Both the position numbers and the translations under genes were made by a program. A model generated the notes under the pieces. The model had not been told where the DNA came from. It saw nothing but the letters and a program-made list of their open reading frames with translations, and did no database searches. From positions 2,108,001-2,172,000 of the forward strand of contig JAPEIS010000003.1 in NCBI GenBank assembly GCA_029531795.1: DNA of 64,000 nt, read 5' to 3'. Shown piece after piece: positions 37,501 to 46,600 of the stretch; the first letter of the stretch is position 1, and every line of letters begins with the position of its first letter. The DNA is from Sclerotinia nivalis (lineage: Eukaryota > Ascomycota > Leotiomycetes > Helotiales > Sclerotiniaceae).

Positions 37501-38170
37501 AACTTCTTCTGGAGAAATGACAGATATTAACTCAGGATGGTAATGACGTCAAGCGAAATCTGGGGTGTTAGTGTGGTCTTATTTCGGCTAATTATCCTGA
37601 ATCATGACGATACGGGGGAGTCACGGCATGCAACTATAGACCTAACCTGCGCACTTGTCAGGATGAGCCTTGCAACAGGAAGTTTAAGACATGCAACAAA
37701 AGGGTTTGAGGAATGCAATTAGACTTTATCTGTAATAATGGCGATACTAGGAAGAATTCTAAGGGTTAGCTTGAAGCTTATTCGATCATCTCGAGTGGGA
37801 ACAATGTAGAAGAAGCTGCAGGGAGTAGAGGAACTATCGAAACTATTCAAATACTACTAGATTAATGTTCGAATGCTTGCTGGGATGCACGGTATAATAT
37901 AAGATTGTAGACATGCAACAAAAGAGCTCGAGGAACGTACTTAGACTTCATCTGGAATAATGGCGATACTAGGAAGAATTCTAAGGGTTAGCTTGAGACT
38001 TGTTCGATCATCTCGAGTCGAAGCAACATAGAAGAAGCTGCAGGGATTAAAGGAGCTATAGAAACGACTTTAACACTGATAGATAAGTGCTTGAGCGCTT
38101 GTTGGGATGCACATTGTAAGATAAGACTGTAGACATGCAACAAAAGTGCTTGACAGGTTTGATTAGAATT
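34600..38170 (+). repeat. Degenerate tandem array, about 16 units spaced 160-220 bp, with a constant 48-nt core
   Basis: The core begins CTTGTTGGGATGCACC and ends GTAGATGTGCAACAAA. The GCAAC word of the core is found at about 34659, 35071, 35260, 35439, 35626, 35803, 35979, 36628, 36805, 36967, 37147, 37334, 37495, 37693, 37915 and 38137. Successive spacings are mostly 161 to 222 bases, with a gap at 35979-36628 where units have decayed or been replaced. In copies 2 to 6 the flanks between cores also align (for example GTGATTGGATAC after the core); in copies 8 to 16 mainly the core is kept. In the copies compared the distance from CTTG to ACAAA stays 48 nt without indels, although bases vary. 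CTTGTTG at one end and CAACAAA(G) at the other are inverted, so a hairpin is possible. Copies contain stops in the frame that best fits a peptide, so coding is unlikely now. Confidence 0.85.
37715..38160 (+). repeat. Two long 222 bp units with high mutual identity
   Basis: Two adjacent units at the distal end of the array share far more than the core. Both hold AATAATGGCGATACTAGGAA, then AGAATTCTAAGGGTTAGCTT, ATCATCTCGAGT and AGAAGAAGCTGCAGGGA in the same order, with a spacing of exactly 222 bases between cores (37693, 37915, 38137). This is the youngest duplication in the array. Confidence 0.8.
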
Positions 38171-38768
38171 TTAGAGATAATTAAGATTAGAGGGCGGGGT
38201 TGGGATCATCTTTGATCATTTCTAATTATTGGTAAGTGCTACGGAAGTTATTAATGTGAGCTTTACTAGGAACAGCTTTGCGTGGAGAAAGTTATAAAGG
38301 AGTATGACTGCAGAGACTGACTGTAGATTCAATAATCAAAACAGTTCCAGTGTCTGAGACTCTTCTCTTTCCTCGTTAGATTTATAATGAATTTAAATGA
38401 TGAATGGAGGACGTGAATGCTGAAAACGTGGCTGTACAGAGTTGACTTAGAGAGTGATTACAATGGGTGGCAATTGTCGGGGCATCTAGAGTGATAGTTT
38501 TTGATTATTATTGGCTATAAATTTCTACCTTAACAAGTATTCGTGCGTCGGCATTCAGTTGGGGCATATTACAGCCAACCAAATTTTGAGTTTGGGACTT
38601 CATCATAGGGTTAGCGACCCAATTTGACGGCACTAGTACTTTTTGAGAAAACTTAATTTTGAGATCATAATATCTTTACCATACATTTTATTTTTCTTCC
38701 GACTATACTACACCATACTACTCTCGTCCTGCACTCTAACTAATGGCATTCCGCCGAAAGCATCGTAA
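38171..38768. other. Unique sequence between the array and the retrotransposon
   Basis: No gene or further array unit is recognised. The retrotransposon inserted at its right end. Confidence 0.45.
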
Positions 38769-38773
38769 GATCA
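38769..38773. repeat. Target-site duplication GATCA, left copy
   Basis: Directly abuts the left LTR and matches the five bases after the right LTR. Confidence 0.9.
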
Positions 38774-39303
38774 TCTCGTAGGAGGTTGATCGGATAATAA
38801 TAAATAATATAATAATAATACTATAATATTATTTATTATAATAGTGGAAGACTTAGTCGTATTTAGCTTAGGAGTGATCGAATATATGAACAATAGAATA
38901 TTGAAGTCAGAATTATATATATATTGAATATTGAATTTTTTATCTGCTTATTTTTTCGAAGAATTCTTTGAAGAAGATCTTCGTATTTATAGATTTTAAT
39001 GAGATTCTACACTATTCTATGATTATAAATAAGATCGATTTAAATCGAATCTTATAGAATCATTTTATATAATAAAAGGAAATAATAACCAATAGTATTC
39101 AATCTGAGAATAAGAAAATTCTATATGCTTCCATTTCATTCTATTCCATTATAAATCATTCTGATATGATATATGATCGAAATTTTATATAATAATAAAA
39201 TTTAATAATATGAAATCATATTATTAATATATCACGTGATCATATAACTATTGGTTCGGTAAATATTATTAAGTGTTTTAATAACTTATTAGGAATTCTC
39301 ACA
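38774..39303 (-). repeat. 3' LTR (left in window)
   Basis: 530 bp, apparently identical to the right LTR. It is AT-rich, with an internal inverted stretch near its left end (ATAATAAATAATATAATAAT facing ATTATTTATTATAAT). It contains CACGTGATCATATAAC near 39235-39250. Confidence 0.95.
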
Positions 39304-39313
39304 CACCCCCATA
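39304..39313 (-). other. Polypurine tract of the copia element
   Basis: On the minus strand the bases directly before the 3' LTR read TATGGGGGTG. This is the usual place for the plus-strand primer site of reverse transcription. It is short but purine-rich. Confidence 0.65.
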
Positions 39314-39340
39314 ATAAGTGTATTAAATATTTTAATAATA

Positions 39341-40969
39341 TTAATATAAATTAATCTGTTTTAAGAATTCGATTAATTTAATTCGAGCTAATGGCTTAGT
39401 AAGGCCATCGGCTTTTTGATCATTAGTAGATATATAAATTAGATCTAAATCACCTGAATTTATAATATCTCTAATATAGTAAAACCGTATTGCTATATGC
39501 TTGCTTCTTTCGTGAAATATAGGGTTTTTAGCAAGTGCTAGCGCGGCTTGATTATCTGTATATAGTGGGAATTTATCTTGTTTATACAGATTGAGTTCTT
39601 TTAATAGCTTTTTAATATATATAGCCTCTTTAGCTGCAATATTAATAGCTATAAATTCAGCCTCTGAAGTTGATTGAGCTACTACTGATTGTAGTTTAGA
39701 TTTCCAACTAATAGGCCCTTCTGCTAGTGTAAATACGTATCCGCTAGTTGATTTATACGTATTAACATCACCCCCATAATCCGAATCACAATAACCTTTA
39801 ATATAAGGGTTATTATTGCGTTTATAATTAGTACCTTTATTAATAGTACCTCTTAAATATCGTAGTATTCTTTTTGCGGCTTGGAGATGTATAGAGCTAG
39901 GATTGGACGAGAAACTAGCTAATCTACCGACGTGAAAAGCTATATCTAATCTAGTTCCAAGTGATAAATATAATAAAGAACCAATAATTTCTTGATATAA
40001 TTTTATATCCTTATTATTAGCTTTTTCTTTATTATAGTAAAGCTTTATTTTCGGATCCATTGGAGTGGAAACAGGGTGTGAATCTAGCATTCCGAATCTA
40101 GCTAATATCTTTTTGGTGTGTTCTGATTGGTGTAGCTTTAAACAGTCGGCTTTTCTTTCGATTTGAATGCCTAAATAGTCTTTAATAGGCCCTAGATCTT
40201 TTAAATCGAAATGCTTTTTAAGATTACTAATGAATTCATTAATAATCTCTTGATTTGGAGCTATAATAGCTATATCATCGACGTATATACTGAGAATGAT
40301 ATTCTTATTCTTATTGATAAAAATACATTCTTCAGTGATTAGATTATTGAAATCTAATTTGTTTAGAATGTCTTTTAAGGTATAATACCAGATTCGAGCC
40401 GATTGTTTTAGACCGTATAAAGCCTTATTTAATTTTAAAGCTTTATTATTTAATTCATTAAAGCCTTCAGGAGGGGTTAAGATCAGAGGTGTATCGATAT
40501 TGCCTTGAGCAAAAGCTAATACCATATCGATTTTATGAATTAGCCAATCATTTTGGAGAGCTAATACGAATAATAGCTTCCAAGCCATCGATTTAACTAC
40601 GGATGCATGGGTATCAATATAGTCTAATCCGTATAATTGCTCGAATCCTTTAGCTACGAATCTAGCTTTGAATTCGATGAAATCACCCAAATCCTTTATT
40701 TTATAAACCCATCTAGTTTTAAGGGTTTTATTGTTATTTGGATTATTAATAATATCCCAGGTTTTATTCAATTCAAGGGTATTTATTTCGTAGTCCATAG
40801 CTTTTAGCCAATATTCTTTCTCCGGTGAGCTAATTGCTTCTTTATAGGATTTTGGTTCGGTCAATATATGATCAGGCTTTTTAATAATGATTTTGTTGTT
40901 ATTATTAAGCCGAATATCGAAGGCTAATTGAAGGTTTTTCGAATTTTCGTCGTCGATTTCGAGTTTCAC
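39341..40969 (-). CDS. Copia reverse transcriptase-RNase H
   Basis: 542 aa open frame. Reverse transcriptase landmarks in order: WVYKIKDLGDFIEFKARFVA and KGFEQLYGLDY near residues 90-115, ALYGLKQSARIWY near 185-195, and the catalytic YVDDIAI near 230. RNase H follows with GYCDSDYGGD, SKLQSVVAQSTSEAEF and LYTDNQAALALAKNP. There is no upstream ATG; the frame overlaps the end of the Gag-integrase frame by four bases as GTGA and is in the -1 frame relative to it. It is therefore not likely to be translated independently, but by frameshift, by reinitiation at GTG, or not at all if the break is a mutation. Confidence 0.92.
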   Translation of the reverse strand: MKLEIDDENSKNLQLAFDIRLNNNNKIIIKKPDHILTEPKSYKEAISSPEKEYWLKAMDYEINTLELNKTWDIINNPNNNKTLKTRWVYKIKDLGDFIEFKARFVAKGFEQLYGLDYIDTHASVVKSMAWKLLFVLALQNDWLIHKIDMVLAFAQGNIDTPLILTPPEGFNELNNKALKLNKALYGLKQSARIWYYTLKDILNKLDFNNLITEECIFINKNKNIILSIYVDDIAIIAPNQEIINEFISNLKKHFDLKDLGPIKDYLGIQIERKADCLKLHQSEHTKKILARFGMLDSHPVSTPMDPKIKLYYNKEKANNKDIKLYQEIIGSLLYLSLGTRLDIAFHVGRLASFSSNPSSIHLQAAKRILRYLRGTINKGTNYKRNNNPYIKGYCDSDYGGDVNTYKSTSGYVFTLAEGPISWKSKLQSVVAQSTSEAEFIAINIAAKEAIYIKKLLKELNLYKQDKFPLYTDNQAALALAKNPIFHERSKHIAIRFYYIRDIINSGDLDLIYISTNDQKADGLTKPLARIKLIEFLKQINLY

Positions 40970-43530
40970 CCCTTATTGATCGAATTAAAATACCCCGAAA
41001 AAGCTAGACCATAGTATGACACACCTTTATGATCATATGAAAAGCCTTTATTTTCAGGTTCTAGACCTCTAATTCGTTTAGAGGTTCGAATTTCGGGTTT
41101 TTCGAAAGAGTTTTCTTTGATTTCAACATCCGAAAGCTCTGATTCGTCGGATATTTCGACTATTTCCCTTTCAGGAGTAGGGGTTTCTACTATAATTGAA
41201 GTTGAATTTTCTTCTTCTTGACTTATAGTATTAATAGGTTCGAAATCAGGGCTTTCTTCTTCCAAAATATTTAAATCCTGATTTTTATATTCATCGGAAT
41301 ATTTTAAATTCTCCTGAATATCAACATCCCTTGCACTAATCACTCTTTTTATTGCAGGGATATATATTAGAAAGTTATTAGAGGATTCAAAACCTACTAA
41401 TATACCTTTTCGAGCCCTAAAATCCATTTTCCCTTTTCGAATTTCTTTGTTATTCAATATATAAGTGAGTGAACCTAGTATTTTTATGTAATCTAGATTA
41501 GGTTTCTTATTATATATCAATTCGAAAGGTGATGATTTAATAGAACTATTATAGGTTCTATTCTTGATATGGGCTATAGCCTGAATTAGATAAGGCCATA
41601 GAAAAAGAGGAATATCTTTTTCTTTAATTAGACATAATAATCTTTCGATTATATATCTATTTAATACCTCAGCTATTCCATTTTGGGAATGCGTATACGG
41701 GCTTATATACTCTGAAATAATCCCGTGATTTTTGATGAAAATAGACCATTTATTCGATAAAAACTCTAGAGCATTATCTAGTCTTAATATTTTAATGTTA
41801 ATTTTAAACTGAGTTTTAATTAGATTATAAAACTCTATTAGAATATCGTAGGCTTGTGATTTGAATTTAATGGGATATACCCAAATAGCTCTAGTAGCCC
41901 ATTCCGTAAAGGTTAAAAAGTATTTTTCACCTTTAATTCCTGTAATTCGAAAGGGCCCTGCAATATCAAGGCTGAATTTTTCGAATTTATTCGATATAGG
42001 AGGTATTTCAGAAGGTTCTCGGCTTATTATTTGATGGAATTTGCCGAATTTACATGGTTCGCATGTATTTAAATCAGATATATTATCTTCTGATTTAATA
42101 TTTAAGGATTTGATGAGATGATCCTTATTGATATGACCTAATCTCTTATGCATTAGATTCAAATCGATTTTATTGGCTAATAGCTCTGGTTCTTCTTCGA
42201 ATTCAGAGCTGTTATTGGTATTAATGCTTTCGATATATTTAGAGTTTATTTTAAAATCTAAATAATAAGCATTATTGATCCAAGGAGCTGTGGTTTTAAT
42301 ATTATACCCTTTATGAACTAGGTTGATTTTGTCTCCAGGAGGGATAATATGACTAGCCCAACCTCTAGTAGCTATTTTATTCGTACTAATTAAGGTTGTA
42401 GCTAATTTGGGTATATAATATACCCCTTGAATAATCACCTCTGAATTATTATTAATAATAATAGGAATATCGCCTATTCCTTCGATTGAGACGTTTTCAC
42501 CACTAGCTACAGTGATACAATGATTCTTTAATGGTTTATAATTAATAAACCATTCTTTATTAGGGCAATAATGTTCTGTGGCACCGGAATCTAATATGAA
42601 TTTATATTTCGAAATATTAGCTAAATTAGCTATTCCGATATTATGATTCACAGTCATTAACTGTTTGTTTGAAAGAGGGTTCTTTTTGCTCGAATCATTA
42701 TTCGAATTCGAATTTGAATTAGAATTAGATTGCTTATTATTAGCACCCTTATTATTCTTTAATTCAGGGTATTTAATGAAGCATTTTGATTCTAAATGAC
42801 CCTTCTTTCGGCAATGACTACAATAAGGAGTTTTATTCTTATTTTTAAAGCTAGCCTTATTTGCATTGAAATCTGTATTAGATTTCATTCTAGCCTCTTC
42901 AGATATTAATTCAGAAAATAAATTATCTAAATCAATATTGTTGTCATTATTAGCTAGCTCCTTAGCTAATTCTTCGTATTTTCTAGAGGCAAAACCATCG
43001 AAAGAACTAGGTAGGCCTCTAAAAAGAAACCATGCTATAAAAGCCTTCGGAATTTCGTATTTCATTGATTTTAAATAGTTATACGATGATTGAATAGAAT
43101 TAGTATAATCATCCATATCATCAGAACTATTATAATTGGATTCTATTAGTTTATTCAGATATCTCCCCATTAGTTCTAGTGAAGATTCTCCGAATATTTT
43201 ATTAATAGCTTCCCAGAGAGTTTTAGCCGTAGTTTTATCCTTAAATCTTTCGACTAATTCGAAGCTAATTATAGATTTAATAGCTCCTAAAGCTCTCTTT
43301 TCATTTCGAAGATATTCGGAAGCTTTTTCATTGAATTTAATAGCCAATTCTGGGGTATAAGGCTCTCCTTTATCATTTACATATAATGATTTATTTGGAG
43401 GCGTTTCGGATCCATCGATATAAGGCATAAAACCATTAATTTCGAGGTATAATTTAGCCTTATTTATCCATTCAATATAATTAGACCTCCCTTTTAAGGG
43501 TTCTCCTTTAAAAGTTATACCAGAAGCCAT
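40966..43530 (-). CDS. Copia Gag-protease-integrase
   Basis: 854 aa from an ATG at 43530. Gag covers about residues 1-230, with a CCHC zinc knuckle (CSHCRKKGHLESKC) near 235. The aspartic protease active site DSGATEHYCP is near 312. Integrase shows the HHCC zinc module (HKRLGHINKDH and CEPCKFGK, about 475-515) and the core with LDIAGPF, LRLDNALEFL and NGIAEVLNRYIIERL carrying the D, D and E residues. The frame stops at TGA after a run of four G, before the reverse transcriptase. In most Ty1/copia elements integrase and reverse transcriptase are in one frame, so this break is unusual. A run of Asn-Ser repeats lies after the zinc knuckle. Confidence 0.92.
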   Translation of the reverse strand: MASGITFKGEPLKGRSNYIEWINKAKLYLEINGFMPYIDGSETPPNKSLYVNDKGEPYTPELAIKFNEKASEYLRNEKRALGAIKSIISFELVERFKDKTTAKTLWEAINKIFGESSLELMGRYLNKLIESNYNSSDDMDDYTNSIQSSYNYLKSMKYEIPKAFIAWFLFRGLPSSFDGFASRKYEELAKELANNDNNIDLDNLFSELISEEARMKSNTDFNANKASFKNKNKTPYCSHCRKKGHLESKCFIKYPELKNNKGANNKQSNSNSNSNSNNDSSKKNPLSNKQLMTVNHNIGIANLANISKYKFILDSGATEHYCPNKEWFINYKPLKNHCITVASGENVSIEGIGDIPIIINNNSEVIIQGVYYIPKLATTLISTNKIATRGWASHIIPPGDKINLVHKGYNIKTTAPWINNAYYLDFKINSKYIESINTNNSSEFEEEPELLANKIDLNLMHKRLGHINKDHLIKSLNIKSEDNISDLNTCEPCKFGKFHQIISREPSEIPPISNKFEKFSLDIAGPFRITGIKGEKYFLTFTEWATRAIWVYPIKFKSQAYDILIEFYNLIKTQFKINIKILRLDNALEFLSNKWSIFIKNHGIISEYISPYTHSQNGIAEVLNRYIIERLLCLIKEKDIPLFLWPYLIQAIAHIKNRTYNSSIKSSPFELIYNKKPNLDYIKILGSLTYILNNKEIRKGKMDFRARKGILVGFESSNNFLIYIPAIKRVISARDVDIQENLKYSDEYKNQDLNILEEESPDFEPINTISQEEENSTSIIVETPTPEREIVEISDESELSDVEIKENSFEKPEIRTSKRIRGLEPENKGFSYDHKGVSYYGLAFSGYFNSINKG

Positions 43531-44001
43531 TTTTAAGCTTTTATATGTAAGCTATATGGACTTTTAATCTAGTATAGTATTAATACTAATTTTGATGAAT
43601 TTAGTATTAAAATTTGAATGGAATTCGATAGTGATTCGATTTAATATCGAAATTAGATCGATTTCGGTATAATAAACCAGCCACCTCTTAAATTAGATCT
43701 TTATTTTAAACTTTATAAAATAAAGCCTAAATAAGCTAGGGCACCTTGGTATGAAGAAATTGATATATCACCCGCTATGGGTAGCGTATAGCTTAAATAT
43801 ATCGTCTAGGGACCTAATTTTATTCACTCAATTAGGTTTAGCTTCAGGGACGCAGGCCTCAGGGTTTATTTTAGTATATTTCGATAATAATTCAATATGA
43901 TATTGATATTATATCGATATAGTGATATTCGACAGCTCAATAGCTATAATATTATAGCTTTGAATCGAGCTAGTACCCCTTTTTAAGCTAGTATTTGACT
44001 A

Positions 44002-44016
44002 GCCGGGCTCATAACC
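44002..44016 (-). other. Primer-binding site complementary to initiator tRNA-Met anticodon arm
   Basis: On the minus strand the 15 bases directly after the 5' LTR read GGTTATGAGCCCGGC. Their complement, GCCGGGCUCAUAACC, is the anticodon stem-loop of eukaryotic initiator tRNA-Met including the CAU anticodon. Priming by a half initiator tRNA is known for Drosophila copia and yeast Ty5. Confidence 0.8.
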
Positions 44017-44546
44017 TCTCGTAGGAGGTTGATCGGATAATAATAAATAATATAATAATAATACTATAATATTATTTATTATAATAGTGGAAGACTTAGT
44101 CGTATTTAGCTTAGGAGTGATCGAATATATGAACAATAGAATATTGAAGTCAGAATTATATATATATTGAATATTGAATTTTTTATCTGCTTATTTTTTC
44201 GAAGAATTCTTTGAAGAAGATCTTCGTATTTATAGATTTTAATGAGATTCTACACTATTCTATGATTATAAATAAGATCGATTTAAATCGAATCTTATAG
44301 AATCATTTTATATAATAAAAGGAAATAATAACCAATAGTATTCAATCTGAGAATAAGAAAATTCTATATGCTTCCATTTCATTCTATTCCATTATAAATC
44401 ATTCTGATATGATATATGATCGAAATTTTATATAATAATAAAATTTAATAATATGAAATCATATTATTAATATATCACGTGATCATATAACTATTGGTTC
44501 GGTAAATATTATTAAGTGTTTTAATAACTTATTAGGAATTCTCACA
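44017..44546 (-). repeat. 5' LTR (right in window)
   Basis: 530 bp copy of the left LTR with no difference that I can see. It would carry the promoter and transcription start for the element on the minus strand. Confidence 0.95.
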
Positions 44547-44551
44547 GATCA
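44547..44551. repeat. Target-site duplication GATCA, right copy
   Basis: Directly abuts the right LTR. Confidence 0.9.
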
Positions 44552-45619
44552 CTGCACTAGTATCCAAAGATCAGTCGCTTCGGTCCCCCAAAGACTTTTT
44601 TCCTCTAATCTATAGCATTTCTTCAGCATTTCTTCCTTCACATGACCAAGGCTCGTGACCTAAGACTCACAACCTATCTAAGTTTACAATCTATTGAATT
44701 CTACCGTGTATCAAGACTCACAATCTAAGGCTCAAAACCTACAGGCTCAAAAGCTAGAACTAACAACCACAATACAAATATCTCTTTTATTAGAGATCCT
44801 CTATCGGGGAAATAGGACGAACCGACAGAAATGTCTTAAAGCCCCAGAAGACCGATTTTCATATTTGTGAACGGCATGCGATGATTATTTGACATCAGTT
44901 TCGATTCATGTAAGAAGAGACTCTTGTAATCTATAGCATATAGAATGGAATTAATAGAATAGAAATATAATAAAATCATTCGAATACTGTGATCGGAGTC
45001 TCATTAGACTTATTTCTTTTTTTCCGCAATGGTGATGACAATCGCATTGAGTGAATGACGTAATAGGTGATTTCAGTAGTTAGCGCGATTTGGGTTAGTG
45101 TGACTTAGCTCAGTATTAATATAATAGAATAACCAAATGCATGGCATGAGAAGAGGGTAAGGTAGTTTTCTTGGATTTTCATGATACGGAATGATGCATT
45201 GAAAATTTGATTCTTTGAATGAGAATCGCATGCTCTGCTTACAGAGATCTGACGACCGATCTCCGTATATAATGCTTAAGTGAAAGTATTTAATATAGAG
45301 AATTACAGAGCTAATCCCAATAAATACCAGCTTCATAGCCACGCGGGTACATGACGAGCCCAGACTCTTAAGCTTATTCATGATATGCATATCAAATCAA
45401 CACTCTGTCTGCCCGTAACTATCAGTGCTTACCCCAGAGTAAATATCGTCAAGTACAGCCTGTGCCCTTTCTCCTCCCGTAAATGTTTTTCTGGGCCAAA
45501 TCTCTATTCCCAAACTCTCCTCCAGTCTCCCTCCATAAACCAAGTACCACAAAGTTCCATCACTTCCAGGCTCCCCTTTCCCCTCCTCTGCACCCTCACA
45601 TCCTCTTCAAAACATGAAA
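44552..45619. other. Flank of the copia insertion
   Basis: No gene seen. Between 44650 and 44760 short words such as AAGACTCACAA and AAGGCTCAAAACCTA recur at irregular distances, a weak local repeat. Confidence 0.4.
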
Positions 45620-46600
45620 TCACACAATATTCCCCACATCATCAACCAATGTCACTAAAATCGTAATTTCCTGTAATTTTGAAAGGTCTTCATCTCTTGT
45701 ATCCAACCCTTTCTTTGTCGCCGATGAGCTCACGGTGAGTATTGCAGGAGGACTTGGATCATCCGCAGAAGAAACAGAAGGATTATCTATTTCCGACCTT
45801 CTCGTGATGATATCAATAACCTGCAGTGGAGCTACTACTAGGCTCGACAGATCACCGATAATGTCGGGGTCTTGTTCCTCGAGAGTAGCAGGAGGACCCG
45901 TATTTTTTACTTGACTATGAGCTACAAGTTCTCTCTTCGCGGCTTCTAGAACTTCTCGAGATGTAGATGTTCCATCGCGTGCTCCTATAATAATTCCCCC
46001 TATTGTGAAAGAGGTAGGTCGAGATACGTGCGTTCCGATTACACATTGCGAGGGGGAATGGGAATACGAATTGATCAGATTACATTGCAGAAGCTTCAAG
46101 TAGTATAACCAATAGAATTAATAATGGGTTTGGATTGTATATAGTGGGTATGCAAAAAGACTAACGGAAAACGATCGATTATTTAAAAAAGGAAGGATGA
46201 AGTCCTCTCCTTATATCTAACTACGAAGGATCATGTGATCTATTGCCTATGAACTAGCTACGTATATGGCTTCAATAACCCAACTTTCTCACACTATAAG
46301 ACTAGGCGTATCTCTTTTCCCGATTATTGTATCTTCATCATCGTCATCGAGAGTGGCAGGAGGACTTGGATTACCACGACCATGGTTTCGATGTTCCCTC
46401 TTAATGATAGGTAAATCGTCAAGTTCATCTATCACAATGGGACCTATAAGGGAATTGACGAGAGCTGAGGATGTATCGGAAGGTGCATCGTCTCGAGGGC
46501 TGATTGTGTTTGTGTTTCCTGATTTGATGGAGTTCTATGATGCAGACTCTATTAGTGAGTGCTTCTTCTCATTTCTACTTGTAGCATATAATTAGATATT
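45620..46600 (-). other. Two related low-complexity minus-strand reading frames
   Basis: Minus-strand frames at about 46560-46285 and 46099-45620 look coding in composition and share a pattern: ARDGTSTS or PRDDAPSDTSS, followed later by PPATLEEQDPDIIG or PPATLDDDDEDTIIG. The lower frame repeats PSPPAILTVSSS once more. Neither frame has a good ATG, and I could not find splice sites that join them in frame. They may be exons of one hypothetical gene, a duplicated fragment or a decayed copy. No function can be given. Confidence 0.25.

Larger units (their letters stand above)
38774..44546 (-). mobile_element. Ty1/copia (Pseudoviridae-type) LTR retrotransposon, 5,773 bp
   Basis: Complete element lying in the minus orientation. 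Direct LTRs of 530 bp bound it (38774-39303 and 44017-44546) and look identical throughout. The 5-bp target duplication GATCA is at 38769-38773 and 44547-44551. Domain order Gag, protease, integrase, reverse transcriptase, RNase H is that of Ty1/copia. The element is strongly AT-rich compared with flanking genes. Identical LTRs argue for a recent insertion that has not been mutated by RIP. On the minus strand the LTR begins TGTGAG and ends ACGAGA, so only the 5' end has the canonical TG. The coding part is split into two frames (see the two CDS entries). Confidence 0.95.

Noticed and set aside
46266..46595. 109-codon plus-strand open frame rich in serine
   Set aside because: The minus strand of the same stretch gives a more protein-like acidic reading; the serine runs mirror GAT/GAC codons.
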